Shown: piece after piece, positions 1 to 5,347 of the stretch
Layout of the letters: every line of letters begins with the position of its first letter
Position numbering within the stretch: the stretch's first letter is position 1
DNA from: Methanosarcinales archaeon
GTDB lineage: Archaea; Halobacteriota; Methanosarcinia; Methanosarcinales; Methanogasteraceae
Length of the DNA stretch: 5,768 nt
Direction: 5' to 3'
Assembly: GCA_030666765.1 (NCBI GenBank)
Contig: DAOUXE010000088.1
Coordinates: 1 to 5,768 of the forward strand
The notes under the pieces: model-generated
What the model was told of the DNA's origin: nothing
Databases searched by the model: none
Seen by the model: only the letters and a program-made list of their open reading frames with translations
Translations under genes and position numbers: made by a program

Positions 1-100
1 GGATAGTTCCTGCATAGTGAAGTCCCCCGATAGTGGTTTAGGTACCTGAGTAGTTACCAAAAATTGGGTGATGTTTGTACGTAAATCCGTTAATACCTTT

Positions 101-113
101 AATCCGTGTAATC
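101..113 (+). repeat. Remnant of ATTACACGGATT-type interspersed repeat
   Basis: The word AATCCGTGTAATC occurs here and, reverse-complemented, at 5717-5729. The flanks at 83-100 (AATCCGTTAATACC-like) look like a degraded second copy of the same theme. Words of this type (AATCCGTGTAATC, GTGTTAATCTGTG) belong to a short interspersed repeat seen in many bacterial and archaeal genomes. This copy lacks the obvious second palindrome arm that the right-end copy has, so it is probably a fragment. Confidence 0.4.
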
Positions 114-240
114 AGCCTTCATCTATGGCTAATATGAATTTTAGCCACTGTCTGCAAGAAGAACGAGTAGCGGTGAAGCCATTTACGCAGATTCCACCAA
201 TATGGATAACCGCGTATAATTAATCTGAATGTATGTATTG

Positions 241-456
241 GTGCCTGAAATGGCAAGGCACTCCTTTGGAGACAGCAGCTTGAATCTGATACGTGATAAC
301 ACGTTTATGCCATAATTCCGGGTAACCGGATTGCAGGTAATTGACCATGTCGGTCTGTATGGTATGCAGGGGTACCCCTTTCCACCTCGGGGAGGTAAGG
401 GTTGGTCGCCCTGATGTCAGCCACCCCTGCGAAACTTCCTTTCGAGGAAGAGTTTC
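241..456 (+). ncRNA. Candidate structured RNA or long 5' leader
   Basis: Successive short inverted repeats suggest a folded RNA. They are GTGCCT/AGGCAC (241-246 with 256-261); ACGTG-ATAA-CACGT (291-304); TCCGG-GTAA-CCGGA with a GNRA-type loop (317-330); GACC/GGTC (343-346 with 352-355); CCCTT..ACCTC-GGG-GAGGT-AAGGG (376-401); and GAAAC-TTCCT-TTCG-AGGAA-(GA)-GTTTC with a UUCG-type loop (431-456). GCAGGGGT (366-373) pairs perfectly with ACCCCTGC (423-430) and would close a multibranch loop around the 376-401 hairpin. A competing local palindrome, GGGGTACCCC, lies at 369-378 and could allow an alternative fold. No known family was recognised. The + strand is assumed because the region leads into the operon, but the pairings are nearly symmetric, so the opposite strand is possible. 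The ends are uncertain. Confidence 0.4.
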
Positions 457-512
457 AAACCCATTCCGACAGGGGGGGTAGTTGGCCTGAACCGGAAGGA
501 ATCAAAGAGTCC

Positions 513-522
513 CACATAAAAG
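513..522 (+). promoter_or_regulatory. Possible TATA element of the V4R operon
   Basis: ACATAAAAGT lies about 45 bases before the ATG at 565. An archaeal TATA element here would place the transcript start near 540-547 and leave a leader of roughly 20 bases. No clear Shine-Dalgarno sequence precedes the ATG, which is compatible with a short leader. The match to a TATA consensus is weak, and the alternative is that transcription starts further upstream and includes the hairpin region. Confidence 0.22.
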
Positions 523-564
523 TCCCAAACCTTAATTACGACCGCATAGTAAATCATCAAAACG

Positions 565-1110
565 ATGGCCATATCATGTGATCTTATCAGATTCAGGAGG
601 AGGGGCTGGATCTACGTCGAAGGGTCCCGGACATGCCTCACCGACATCGAGCACGGGTTTTACGGGATCAGAAAAGCGGTTGAACAACTGATCGGTCCCG
701 TAACAGGCACAGTCTACTACAATGCCGCAATCGAGGGCGGCATCGCCTATGTTAGCGGGGCAGTGAAGTCAGGCGACATCACCCGGTCGGATATGGGTTT
801 CAGAGATTGCGTGGAGGCTTACACACAGCTTGGATTTGGAGATTTTATGGTCAGTGAGATCGATTATGGATCTGCGAGAGCCACAGTCACATGCAAGGAT
901 GCATTCGAGGGGTGGGCATGGAAGCGACATGGTGACGTTTCAAAGGCGTGCTACTACTCATGTGGAATCCTTGCCGGATTCATGAGGGCACTTACTGAAA
1001 GAGAGGATATCGAGTGTGTTGAGACCAAGTGCATCGCGGAAGGTGCGGACGCTTGCGTATTCGTGATTGCACCGGAAGACGAACTGTTCAGAGAGGGGCT
1101 GATGGTGTGA
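565..1110 (+). CDS. V4R-domain (4-vinyl reductase-type) sensor protein
   Basis: This 181-residue protein has a C-terminal V4R domain, a small-molecule-binding fold found in BchJ and in the sensory part of XylR/DmpR-type regulators. The signature runs from about residue 129: C129-YYS-C133-GILAGFM, then E153-TKC156, then G160-ADAC164-VFVI, matching the family pattern of a Cys and Gly, a Glu-x-x-Cys and a terminal Gly-x-x-x-Cys. The N-terminal half (about 15-110) has the usual helical layout (GFYGIRKAVEQLIG, YYNAAIEGGI). There is no DNA-binding, kinase or membrane segment, so it is probably a free-standing cytoplasmic sensor. The nine cysteines could bind metal. It starts at the ATG without an evident ribosome site and overlaps the next gene by four bases. 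An enzymatic role in chlorophyll synthesis is not expected here. The ligand is unknown. Confidence 0.82.
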   Translation: MAISCDLIRFRRRGWIYVEGSRTCLTDIEHGFYGIRKAVEQLIGPVTGTVYYNAAIEGGIAYVSGAVKSGDITRSDMGFRDCVEAYTQLGFGDFMVSEIDYGSARATVTCKDAFEGWAWKRHGDVSKACYYSCGILAGFMRALTEREDIECVETKCIAEGADACVFVIAPEDELFREGLMV

Positions 1111-1376
1111 CAGGGGAATGTGAGCTCGGCGCATGTGGGCTGGCATGTTATGTCTGTCTGGCAAAGGAGTCTGGCAGGTGTCCAGGGTGTGAGAGATCAC
1201 AACCTCTGCTTGTAGAGGCAGTAGGGTGCGAATGCCCGATCTACGAATGTACCAGAAGACTGGGTGTGGCGAACTGCTTGCGATGTAATATACGGTCCTG
1301 CGACCTCAGGAAAGGGTTATCAAAGGGCTACTGCCCTGCATACACCTGTATTGTGGTCGCAGATGTTTGTGTCTGA
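1107..1376 (+). CDS. Cysteine-rich DUF3795-like protein
   Basis: This 89-residue protein contains 15 cysteines in several close pairs (CGLACYVC, CPGC, CEC, CLRC), ending in CPAYTC. The order CG-x-x-C-x-x-C, C-x-G-C, C-x-I-x-x-C, then a short helix with GV-x-NC-x-x-C resembles DUF3795-type proteins, whose cysteines are thought to bind zinc or an iron-sulfur cluster. I assign that family by pattern only. The GTG start is chosen because it overlaps the upstream stop codon (GTGA) and follows a purine-rich GAGAGGGG with eight bases of spacing, which suggests translational coupling to the V4R gene. An earlier in-frame GTG at 1029 would overlap the V4R gene by about 80 bases and is unlikely. No export signal or membrane segment is visible, so it is probably a cytoplasmic metal or redox partner of its neighbours. 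Confidence 0.7.
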   Translation: MTGECELGACGLACYVCLAKESGRCPGCERSQPLLVEAVGCECPIYECTRRLGVANCLRCNIRSCDLRKGLSKGYCPAYTCIVVADVCV

Positions 1377-1386
1377 TTGGTAAAAG

Positions 1387-1395
1387 CTTATGTAT
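1387..1395 (+). promoter_or_regulatory. Possible internal TATA element before the third gene
   Basis: The 58-base gap at 1377-1434 is the widest in the operon and contains CTTATGTAT preceded by the purine-rich GTAAAAG. If used, transcription would start near 1412-1418, about 20 bases before the ATG at 1435. The element is short and this is speculative. Read-through from the upstream genes is equally possible. Confidence 0.2.
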
Positions 1396-1423
1396 CCACC
1401 AGTTCAACCACGAACCAGATACA

Positions 1424-1429
1424 AGGAGG
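1424..1429 (+). promoter_or_regulatory. Strong ribosome binding site of the third gene
   Basis: AGGAGG lies five bases before the ATG at 1435. It is the strongest Shine-Dalgarno match in the window and fixes the start of the 151-residue protein. Confidence 0.75.
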
Positions 1430-1434
1430 ATTAG

Positions 1435-1890
1435 ATGGATAACAAGATCGAGTATCTGCATCGCACATTCATGGGCCTGGGAGCCGCGATCGGAGAACTT
1501 TTCGGAAGATCGAGTCAGGAACAGACTAACCTCTTCGCATCATACATAGGTATCGAAATCGGCAAACTCCTCCTTAAAAAGGGTCTGGTTACCAAAGACA
1601 CTCCCGCAAAGGATTTGATCGGAACAATCGCAGATGAACTCGAGTTCGGAGATGAGTACGAGATTATCGAGGGCGGTGGTCTGGTTACGCTTGTAATCAA
1701 GAGATGTAACGTCTGCCCGAAGAAGATTGGGGGGCTCGCATTCGAGACCACAGTCTGCCCGGTGCCCGGGATTGTCAGGGGGGTCATTGACGTTGTGAGG
1801 GGTGTCAGAGGGAAAGGTTATGCAAAATTAAAGCCGGGGGATGAATGCAGGATAACAGAGTGTGAGATGATGGAGGGGGCAACATCATGA
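1435..1890 (+). CDS. V4R-like / methanogen output-domain-like Cys protein (first of a pair)
   Basis: This 151-residue soluble protein has a helical N-terminal half (FMGLGAAIGELFG, residues 12-24) and a C-terminal part with conserved cysteines: C91-x-x-C94, then C108-PVPG, then GDEC138-RITE. The order (Cys cluster, a Cys-Pro-x-Pro-Gly turn with a helix, then Gly-Asp-x-Cys before the last strand) recalls V4R domains and the V4R-related output domains of methanogen signalling proteins, but the match is distant. It aligns by eye with the following gene product around C-P-x-P/G and G-D-x-C, so the two are probably diverged duplicates. A strong AGGAGG site sets the start, and the stop overlaps the next start codon (ATGA). 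A ligand- or metal-sensing role is inferred from the fold and the neighbours. No catalytic motif is seen. Confidence 0.65.
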   Translation: MDNKIEYLHRTFMGLGAAIGELFGRSSQEQTNLFASYIGIEIGKLLLKKGLVTKDTPAKDLIGTIADELEFGDEYEIIEGGGLVTLVIKRCNVCPKKIGGLAFETTVCPVPGIVRGVIDVVRGVRGKGYAKLKPGDECRITECEMMEGATS

Positions 1891-2384
1891 CTGAAAAGTG
1901 GCGTAAAGAGAAGGTAGATTATGTCGTTTACAATGCGATCTCTTATGCATTCGAGCGAGCAGTGAAGGAGACGCTCGGAACAGGTGCGCCGATCCTGCAA
2001 ACCACAATGGTACCGCTTGTCGGAGTCGATCTGATCACTGCTACTGAAAAGGAGTTTGGAATTGAGTTTAAACCCGGAAAACCAATCTCTGATTTCATGT
2101 ATGATCTTGCAAAGATGCTTGTCGGACTCGAGGTTGCAGATGAGATCCACTGTATTCCGGATACCGATGGAAAGACGGTTCGATGCCGCGTAAAAAACTG
2201 CATCAACACACTCGCGCTTAAATATCTACGTGAGAAGGGAATTACTTCGTGTGTTCTCTGCCCTCCTGGATTTTATGCAGCATCAGCAGCCAGAAAGGTC
2301 TTTGGCGAGGAATTCCAGATACGAATAACCAATGAAACATCAGAACTCGGGGACTGTATGGTGACCTTTGAGTTGATCGAGTGA
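1887..2384 (+). CDS. V4R-like / methanogen output-domain-like Cys protein (second of a pair)
   Basis: This 165-residue protein resembles the preceding gene product in its C-terminal half. Residues 98-105 (VRCRVKNC) correspond to IKRCNVC, C122-VLC125-PPGFYA corresponds to TTVCPVPGIV, and GDC157-MVTFE corresponds to GDECRITE. The N-terminal half differs (ERAVKETLG at 23-31, FKPGKPISDFMYDLAKMLVG at 61-80) and is predicted to be mixed helix and strand. There is no signal peptide or transmembrane segment. It begins at an ATG that overlaps the upstream stop (ATGA), with GGAGGGGG about ten bases before, so it is probably translationally coupled. With its partner it could form a heterodimeric sensor, but that is inference. 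The family assignment is weaker than for the first V4R gene. Confidence 0.6.
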   Translation: MTEKWRKEKVDYVVYNAISYAFERAVKETLGTGAPILQTTMVPLVGVDLITATEKEFGIEFKPGKPISDFMYDLAKMLVGLEVADEIHCIPDTDGKTVRCRVKNCINTLALKYLREKGITSCVLCPPGFYAASAARKVFGEEFQIRITNETSELGDCMVTFELIE

Positions 2385-2400
2385 CGAACAATAATCGAGT

Positions 2401-2406
2401 AGGTGA
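2401..2406 (+). promoter_or_regulatory. Ribosome binding site that selects the roadblock start
   Basis: AGGTGA lies five bases before the ATG at 2412. It overlaps the alternative in-frame GTG at 2403 (three residues upstream), which has no ribosome site of its own. The ATG is therefore the likelier start. Confidence 0.6.
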
Positions 2407-2411
2407 GAAAA

Positions 2412-2789
2412 ATGCCTGAGACTAAGAAGGATAAACTGGACACGGTCCTTGCCAGGTTCGGGGAAGTCGGACAGATCAAGGCGGCTGGTATCGTCTCCAA
2501 GGAGGGATTACTGATCACGGCGCTCATGCCGCCTGAGATGAACGAGCGGATCGTTGCCGCGCTCTGCTCCACAATCATGGCGAGTGCCGAGACTGCAAGT
2601 ACTCAGATGGGGACTGGCAGCGTGAGTGATATCCACGTAAAGACCGAGCAGGGCACGATACTGCTCCAGCCAGCCGGCGAAAAGGCGATTCTAATCGCAC
2701 TGGCAGACTCCGGCGCGCAACTCGGGCTGATCATGATGGAGATCGAGACGAGAGCAAAACAGGTGCAGGAGATCCTTGAAGAGGTCTGA
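2412..2789 (+). CDS. Roadblock/LC7-domain protein
   Basis: This is a single-domain roadblock/LC7 protein of 125 residues, a typical length for the family. From the ATG at 2412 it shows an opening helix (KLDTVLARFGEVGQIKAAGIVSKEG, about 7-31), the characteristic strand pair with Ile-Val-Ser-Lys-Glu-Gly-Leu-Leu, the long central helix (ERIVAALCSTIMASAETA, about 45-62), and the strand-strand-helix end (GTILLQPAGEKAILIALA, then LGLIMMEIE). Such proteins dimerise and regulate small GTPases, as MglB does with MglA and as CvnB is placed beside CvnD. The next gene, starting two bases after this stop, encodes a GTPase, so the protein is probably its regulator or GTPase-activating partner. The last helix (ETRAKQVQEILEEV) may be a coiled contact. 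Confidence 0.87.
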   Translation: MPETKKDKLDTVLARFGEVGQIKAAGIVSKEGLLITALMPPEMNERIVAALCSTIMASAETASTQMGTGSVSDIHVKTEQGTILLQPAGEKAILIALADSGAQLGLIMMEIETRAKQVQEILEEV

Positions 2790-2791
2790 AC

Positions 2792-3991
2792 ATGGTGGTA
2801 GAGACCGAGGGCAGACGTAAGACCTATATCCCGATGCTCGATGAGATGCTCGGCGGTGGAATGCCTGCTGGCACATCGATGCTGTTTACCGCGATGCCGG
2901 GCGTCGCATCCGAGGTCTTCGGATGCCAGATCCTCGCGGAGCGCATGAGAAACGAGGGGGACATAAGTTTCATATACACAAACACGAGAACACCGGTCGA
3001 GATCGAGCACGTATTTCACAGGTACGGCTGGGATCTGCGGTCATCTCTCGACTCGGGTCAGACTTTCTTTGTCGATTCAATCTCCCCAATGATGGGAATG
3101 CCAGCGATCGGCAAATACGAGATCGATGATTTCAAAGAGAGCGAGAGAGTGGTTGCAGAAGCGATTTCTGATATCGCCGGGGGAACTGCCGTTATCGAGG
3201 ATGTTTCAACGCTTCTTGATTCCATCGGTGTTGACCAGACCTTCGATATGCTCGAAGAGTTAAACGAGGTGGCACGATCAAACGATGTGAACATGATCTA
3301 CCTCTTCACGAGATGGAACTACGAAAAAGTGATGCTCGGAAGATTGTCTAAAATCGTTGACTGCGAGGTCAAACTCTTCAGCGTCGAAGAGAAGGTGGTC
3401 TACAGGCAGGTATTCGCGATCACGAAATCGAACTGGATCGAGGTGTCGGGGACTAAGATCTTCTTCGAGGTTCTGGAGCCAGGCGGGGTCCGGGTCTTTA
3501 TCCCGAAACTGCTGGTGACCGGACCATATAACGCGGGGAAGACGTCATTTACCCATGCAATCGCTCTGGATACCGTTTCAGTGGAGCGGCAGACCTTTGA
3601 ACTATTCCCAACGACTGTTGGGCTTGATATCGGGCATATCGACTACAAAGGCTTCTCTGCCGACGTATTCGGAACTCCTGGTCAGGAGCGGTTTGATCTC
3701 CTGCTTGAACCGCTTGGACGGGAGTCGATCGGTACCTTCATCGTGATCGACTCGACGAAGCCAGAGACGTTTGTGCGGGCGAAAGAGATGATCAGGATGT
3801 GCCGCACAGAGGCGATACCAAAGGTGATCGTCGCCAACAAACAAGACCTTCCGAATGCGTTGTCGCCTAGTGAAATCAAGAAGAAGATGTCACTCTGGGA
3901 GGAGATTCCAATTGTTCCGGTCTCAGCAACAGATGGAACGGGGATTGATATGGCCCTGGATACTCTTTTCAGCCTAATATATGAGATATGA
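2792..3991 (+). CDS. Fusion of degenerate KaiC/RAD55-like domain and Ras-like GTPase
   Basis: This 399-residue protein has two parts. Residues 10-225 resemble a KaiC/RAD55 RecA-fold domain (LDEMLGGGMPAGTSMLF at 16-32, Walker B-like AVIEDVSTLLD at 133-143). Its P-loop region, TAMPGVASEVFG (33-44), lacks the Gly-Lys-Thr/Ser core, so it may not hydrolyse ATP. Residues about 236-399 form a small GTPase with G1 GPYNAGKTS (244-252), a G2 Thr in FPTTVG (272-277), G3 FGTPGQERF (293-301), G4 NKQD (349-352) and G5 SAT (378-380). G3 has Gly where Ras has Asp but keeps the catalytic Gln298. This form is typical of CvnD/COG2229-type GTPases. GAGGT, six bases before the ATG, overlaps the end of the roadblock gene. 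The stop overlaps the next start (ATGA). No lipidation motif or membrane segment is seen. Confidence 0.85.
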   Translation: MVVETEGRRKTYIPMLDEMLGGGMPAGTSMLFTAMPGVASEVFGCQILAERMRNEGDISFIYTNTRTPVEIEHVFHRYGWDLRSSLDSGQTFFVDSISPMMGMPAIGKYEIDDFKESERVVAEAISDIAGGTAVIEDVSTLLDSIGVDQTFDMLEELNEVARSNDVNMIYLFTRWNYEKVMLGRLSKIVDCEVKLFSVEEKVVYRQVFAITKSNWIEVSGTKIFFEVLEPGGVRVFIPKLLVTGPYNAGKTSFTHAIALDTVSVERQTFELFPTTVGLDIGHIDYKGFSADVFGTPGQERFDLLLEPLGRESIGTFIVIDSTKPETFVRAKEMIRMCRTEAIPKVIVANKQDLPNALSPSEIKKKMSLWEEIPIVPVSATDGTGIDMALDTLFSLIYEI

Positions 3992-4674
3992 TTCCAAAAA
4001 TAGCGTCCGGGATATCCGGACTTGATGAACTTACCGGCGGACTGCCAGAGAATACGATGACTCTCGTCTATGGTCCGCCAAAGACCGGAAAGTCCATATC
4101 CTGCTACCAGTTCTTGCGTCAGGCGATAGCGGGCGGAGATATATGCTTGTATCTGATGACTGACTATACCCAGTCCCAGCTCGAACAGCAGATGATGGCT
4201 TTTGACTGGTTTATCAGTGAGTACATCATGGCTAAGAAGCTGTATGTGATCGATACGGCATCAGGTTCGGTCGGTGCTATGCAGAAGGAGACTAAGAACC
4301 TGGTGGTATCATCGCCCCAGAATCCGACCGATATCGCAAGTAAGGTCATCCAGCAGTTGCAGTACATATATCAGCAGACGCAGCAGTTCAGGTCGATCCT
4401 GGACTCATCGACAACGCTGTTTGCGTTTAATTCACCAATCCTTGTCATCAGGGTGCTCAAGTCCTACATCATGCGGATCAAGATGGCGGGCGGAACTGGC
4501 ATTATCACATATACGGAGGGTACTGCAGAGACTGAGATCGAGACGATGCTTAAAGCGAGCGTGGATAACATCATCCACCTCGATTCCGAGACGATCACCA
4601 TCGAGGCGATGGCTGGGCTCAGGCAGGAGTCGGCAGGTTATCAGATCACTGATGATGGGATCGTGGTTGGGTAG
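3988..4674 (+). CDS. RAD55/KaiC-like RecA-superfamily ATPase
   Basis: This 228-residue single-domain protein begins with the KaiC/RAD55 opening GISGLDELTGGLPENTMTLVYG (8-29). It has an intact Walker A, GPPKTGKS (29-36), and a Walker B-like strand ending in LDSSTTLFAF (138-147). The segment LYLMTDYTQSQLEQQM (54-69) occupies the place where KaiC-type ATPases carry one or two catalytic Glu residues after a Thr. Here it reads Thr-Asp-Tyr, so hydrolysis may be slow or the protein may act as an ATP-bound switch. The closest functional analogues by layout are archaeal RAD55-like and FlaH/ArlH-like proteins, but no archaellum genes are present. The start codon overlaps the GTPase stop (ATGA), implying coupled expression with the fusion protein and probably a physical partnership between the two RecA folds. 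Confidence 0.85.
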   Translation: MIPKIASGISGLDELTGGLPENTMTLVYGPPKTGKSISCYQFLRQAIAGGDICLYLMTDYTQSQLEQQMMAFDWFISEYIMAKKLYVIDTASGSVGAMQKETKNLVVSSPQNPTDIASKVIQQLQYIYQQTQQFRSILDSSTTLFAFNSPILVIRVLKSYIMRIKMAGGTGIITYTEGTAETEIETMLKASVDNIIHLDSETITIEAMAGLRQESAGYQITDDGIVVG

Positions 4675-4728
4675 GTACCTCCAGGTGAAGTGTTGGGGGT
4701 GCCTGAAAAAGAGATGGCTGTACATTTG

Positions 4729-4744
4729 CTTGCGTATTCGCAAG
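4729..4744. terminator. Hairpin between converging genes
   Basis: CTTGCG-TATT-CGCAAG is a perfect 6-bp stem with a 4-base loop. It lies between the stop of the RAD55 gene (4674, + strand) and the stop of comD (4766, - strand). It is symmetric and could limit read-through in both directions. No long T-run follows on either strand, and archaeal termination relies mostly on T-tracts, so its role is uncertain. Confidence 0.3.
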
Positions 4745-4765
4745 TGATAATGAGTGCCGTGGGTA

Positions 4766-5254
4766 TCAAACCCAGAATGATGTGCCGAGTAAAATCGCGA
4801 CAGGCAGCCCTGCGGTCTTTGCAAGCGTCCATGCGCCCGGGATTATCCGGTCAACCTCAGAAGGAACGGGAGAGTACCGCGGTATCCCAAGATTATCGAG
4901 CAATCCGGGCGTTAGCTGCCCCATCGGCACCTGCGCCGATATCTGCTCGCCGAGATCGCCCCTGTGGCTGAGGACCATGAGCAGAGGCATCCTATAGAGC
5001 AGATTTAACGACGCGAGTGCATTGATGCTGTTTCCAAGACCCGAGTTCTGCATAACAATCGCAGGGTTCGCGCCTCCAAGGTATGCGCCAGCACACATCC
5101 CAACCCCCTCTTCTTCTCTTGTTACCGGAGTATGCACAATATCGGGATCGAATTCGAGCAGATCGAGCAGACCTCCTAAATTGACACAGGGAACACTCGT
5201 TACGAAATCGATCCCTGCTTTTTTAAGAGCGCGGTAAGCTTTCGTTGAACTCAT
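4766..5254 (-). CDS. comD: Sulfopyruvate decarboxylase, alpha subunit
   Basis: ComD pairs with ComE to decarboxylate 3-sulfopyruvate to sulfoacetaldehyde (EC 4.1.1.79) with thiamine diphosphate, a step in coenzyme M synthesis. The protein is the pyrimidine-binding half. From the start at 5254 it has 162 residues, a usual family length. [14 protein letters not shown] (about 18-31) is the family N-terminus, [17 protein letters not shown] (45-61) carries the Glu expected to activate the cofactor, and [16 protein letters not shown] (68-83) is the conserved core. The C-terminus ([12 protein letters not shown]) appears complete. The ATG at 5254 is preferred because GAGG lies nine bases upstream. 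ATGs at 5269 and 5260 are in frame, but the first has no ribosome site. No comE follows in the 90 bases downstream, where it is often adjacent or fused. pcc1 is upstream on the same strand. Confidence 0.9.
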   Translation of the reverse strand: MSSTKAYRALKKAGIDFVTSVPCVNLGGLLDLLEFDPDIVHTPVTREEEGVGMCAGAYLGGANPAIVMQNSGLGNSINALASLNLLYRMPLLMVLSHRGDLGEQISAQVPMGQLTPGLLDNLGIPRYSPVPSEVDRIIPGAWTLAKTAGLPVAILLGTSFWV

Positions 5255-5263
5255 CTTCATCTT

Positions 5264-5267
5264 CCTC
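5264..5267 (-). promoter_or_regulatory. Ribosome binding site choosing among three comD ATGs
   Basis: On the - strand GAGG (5267 to 5264) lies nine bases before the ATG at 5254 and three before the ATG at 5260, and it overlaps the ATG at 5269. The spacing favours 5254. This removes five residues (MRKMK) from the longest reading. Confidence 0.45.
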
Positions 5268-5280
5268 ATTTACGGTTAGA

Positions 5281-5292
5281 ATTTCCGGAAAT
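5281..5292. promoter_or_regulatory. 12-bp perfect palindrome upstream of comD
   Basis: ATTTCCGGAAAT reads the same on both strands and lies 26 to 38 bases before the preferred comD start. Its position fits an operator or a core-promoter-overlapping site for a dimeric regulator. Only one copy is visible, so this could be chance or part of the adjacent repeat-rich spacer. Confidence 0.3.
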
Positions 5293-5295
5293 ATC

Positions 5296-5341
5296 ACTTT
5301 TTCCGCTGTGGTCAAACCAATTTCACACAAGCGGTAAAAGT
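5296..5341. repeat. Imperfect inverted repeat in the pcc1-comD spacer
   Basis: ACTTTTTCCGCTGTG (5296-5310) and CACAAGCGGTAAAAGT (5326-5341) are near-perfect inverted arms around a 15-base loop. On the - strand the hairpin would lie just after pcc1 and before comD, so it could act as an attenuator or processing site, or it may be part of the interspersed repeat next to it. No T-run follows the second arm on the - strand. Confidence 0.5.
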
Positions 5342-5347
5342 CACCGG

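Larger units (their letters stand above)
1..564. other. Gene-free region upstream of the V4R operon
   Basis: No open reading frame with family-like features is visible on either strand here. The left part (1-240) is AT-rich and holds only short repeat-like words, including the 13-mer AATCCGTGTAATC at 101-113. The right part (241-480) is richer in G+C and carries several local inverted repeats, described separately. I could not match the region to tRNA, 5S, 16S or 23S rRNA, SRP RNA or RNase P RNA by eye. It probably contains the promoter and leader of the operon that starts at 565, and perhaps an independent RNA gene. Confidence 0.6.

Noticed and set aside
366..500. RNase P RNA or SRP RNA in the hairpin region (for example GGCCTGAACCGGAAGGAA, faintly like SRP helix 8)
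   Set aside because: The remaining conserved elements of either RNA are not found around it, so the resemblance is probably chance.
1029..1106. Longer start for the Cys-rich gene at the upstream GTG
   Set aside because: It would overlap the V4R gene by about 80 bases. The GTG at 1107 forms a normal 4-base coupled overlap and has a suitable ribosome site.
4274..4747. 157-codon + strand frame inside the RAD55 gene
   Set aside because: Its Arg/Ser-rich low-complexity product is typical of an out-of-frame reading of a real gene. The RAD55 frame has clear Walker motifs.
4690..4971. GTG-started + strand reading frame after the RAD55 gene, preceded by a possible ribosome site
   Set aside because: About two thirds of it is antisense to the well-supported comD, and the product has no recognisable domain. 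Only the first 25 or so codons are free of overlap, too few to support a gene.
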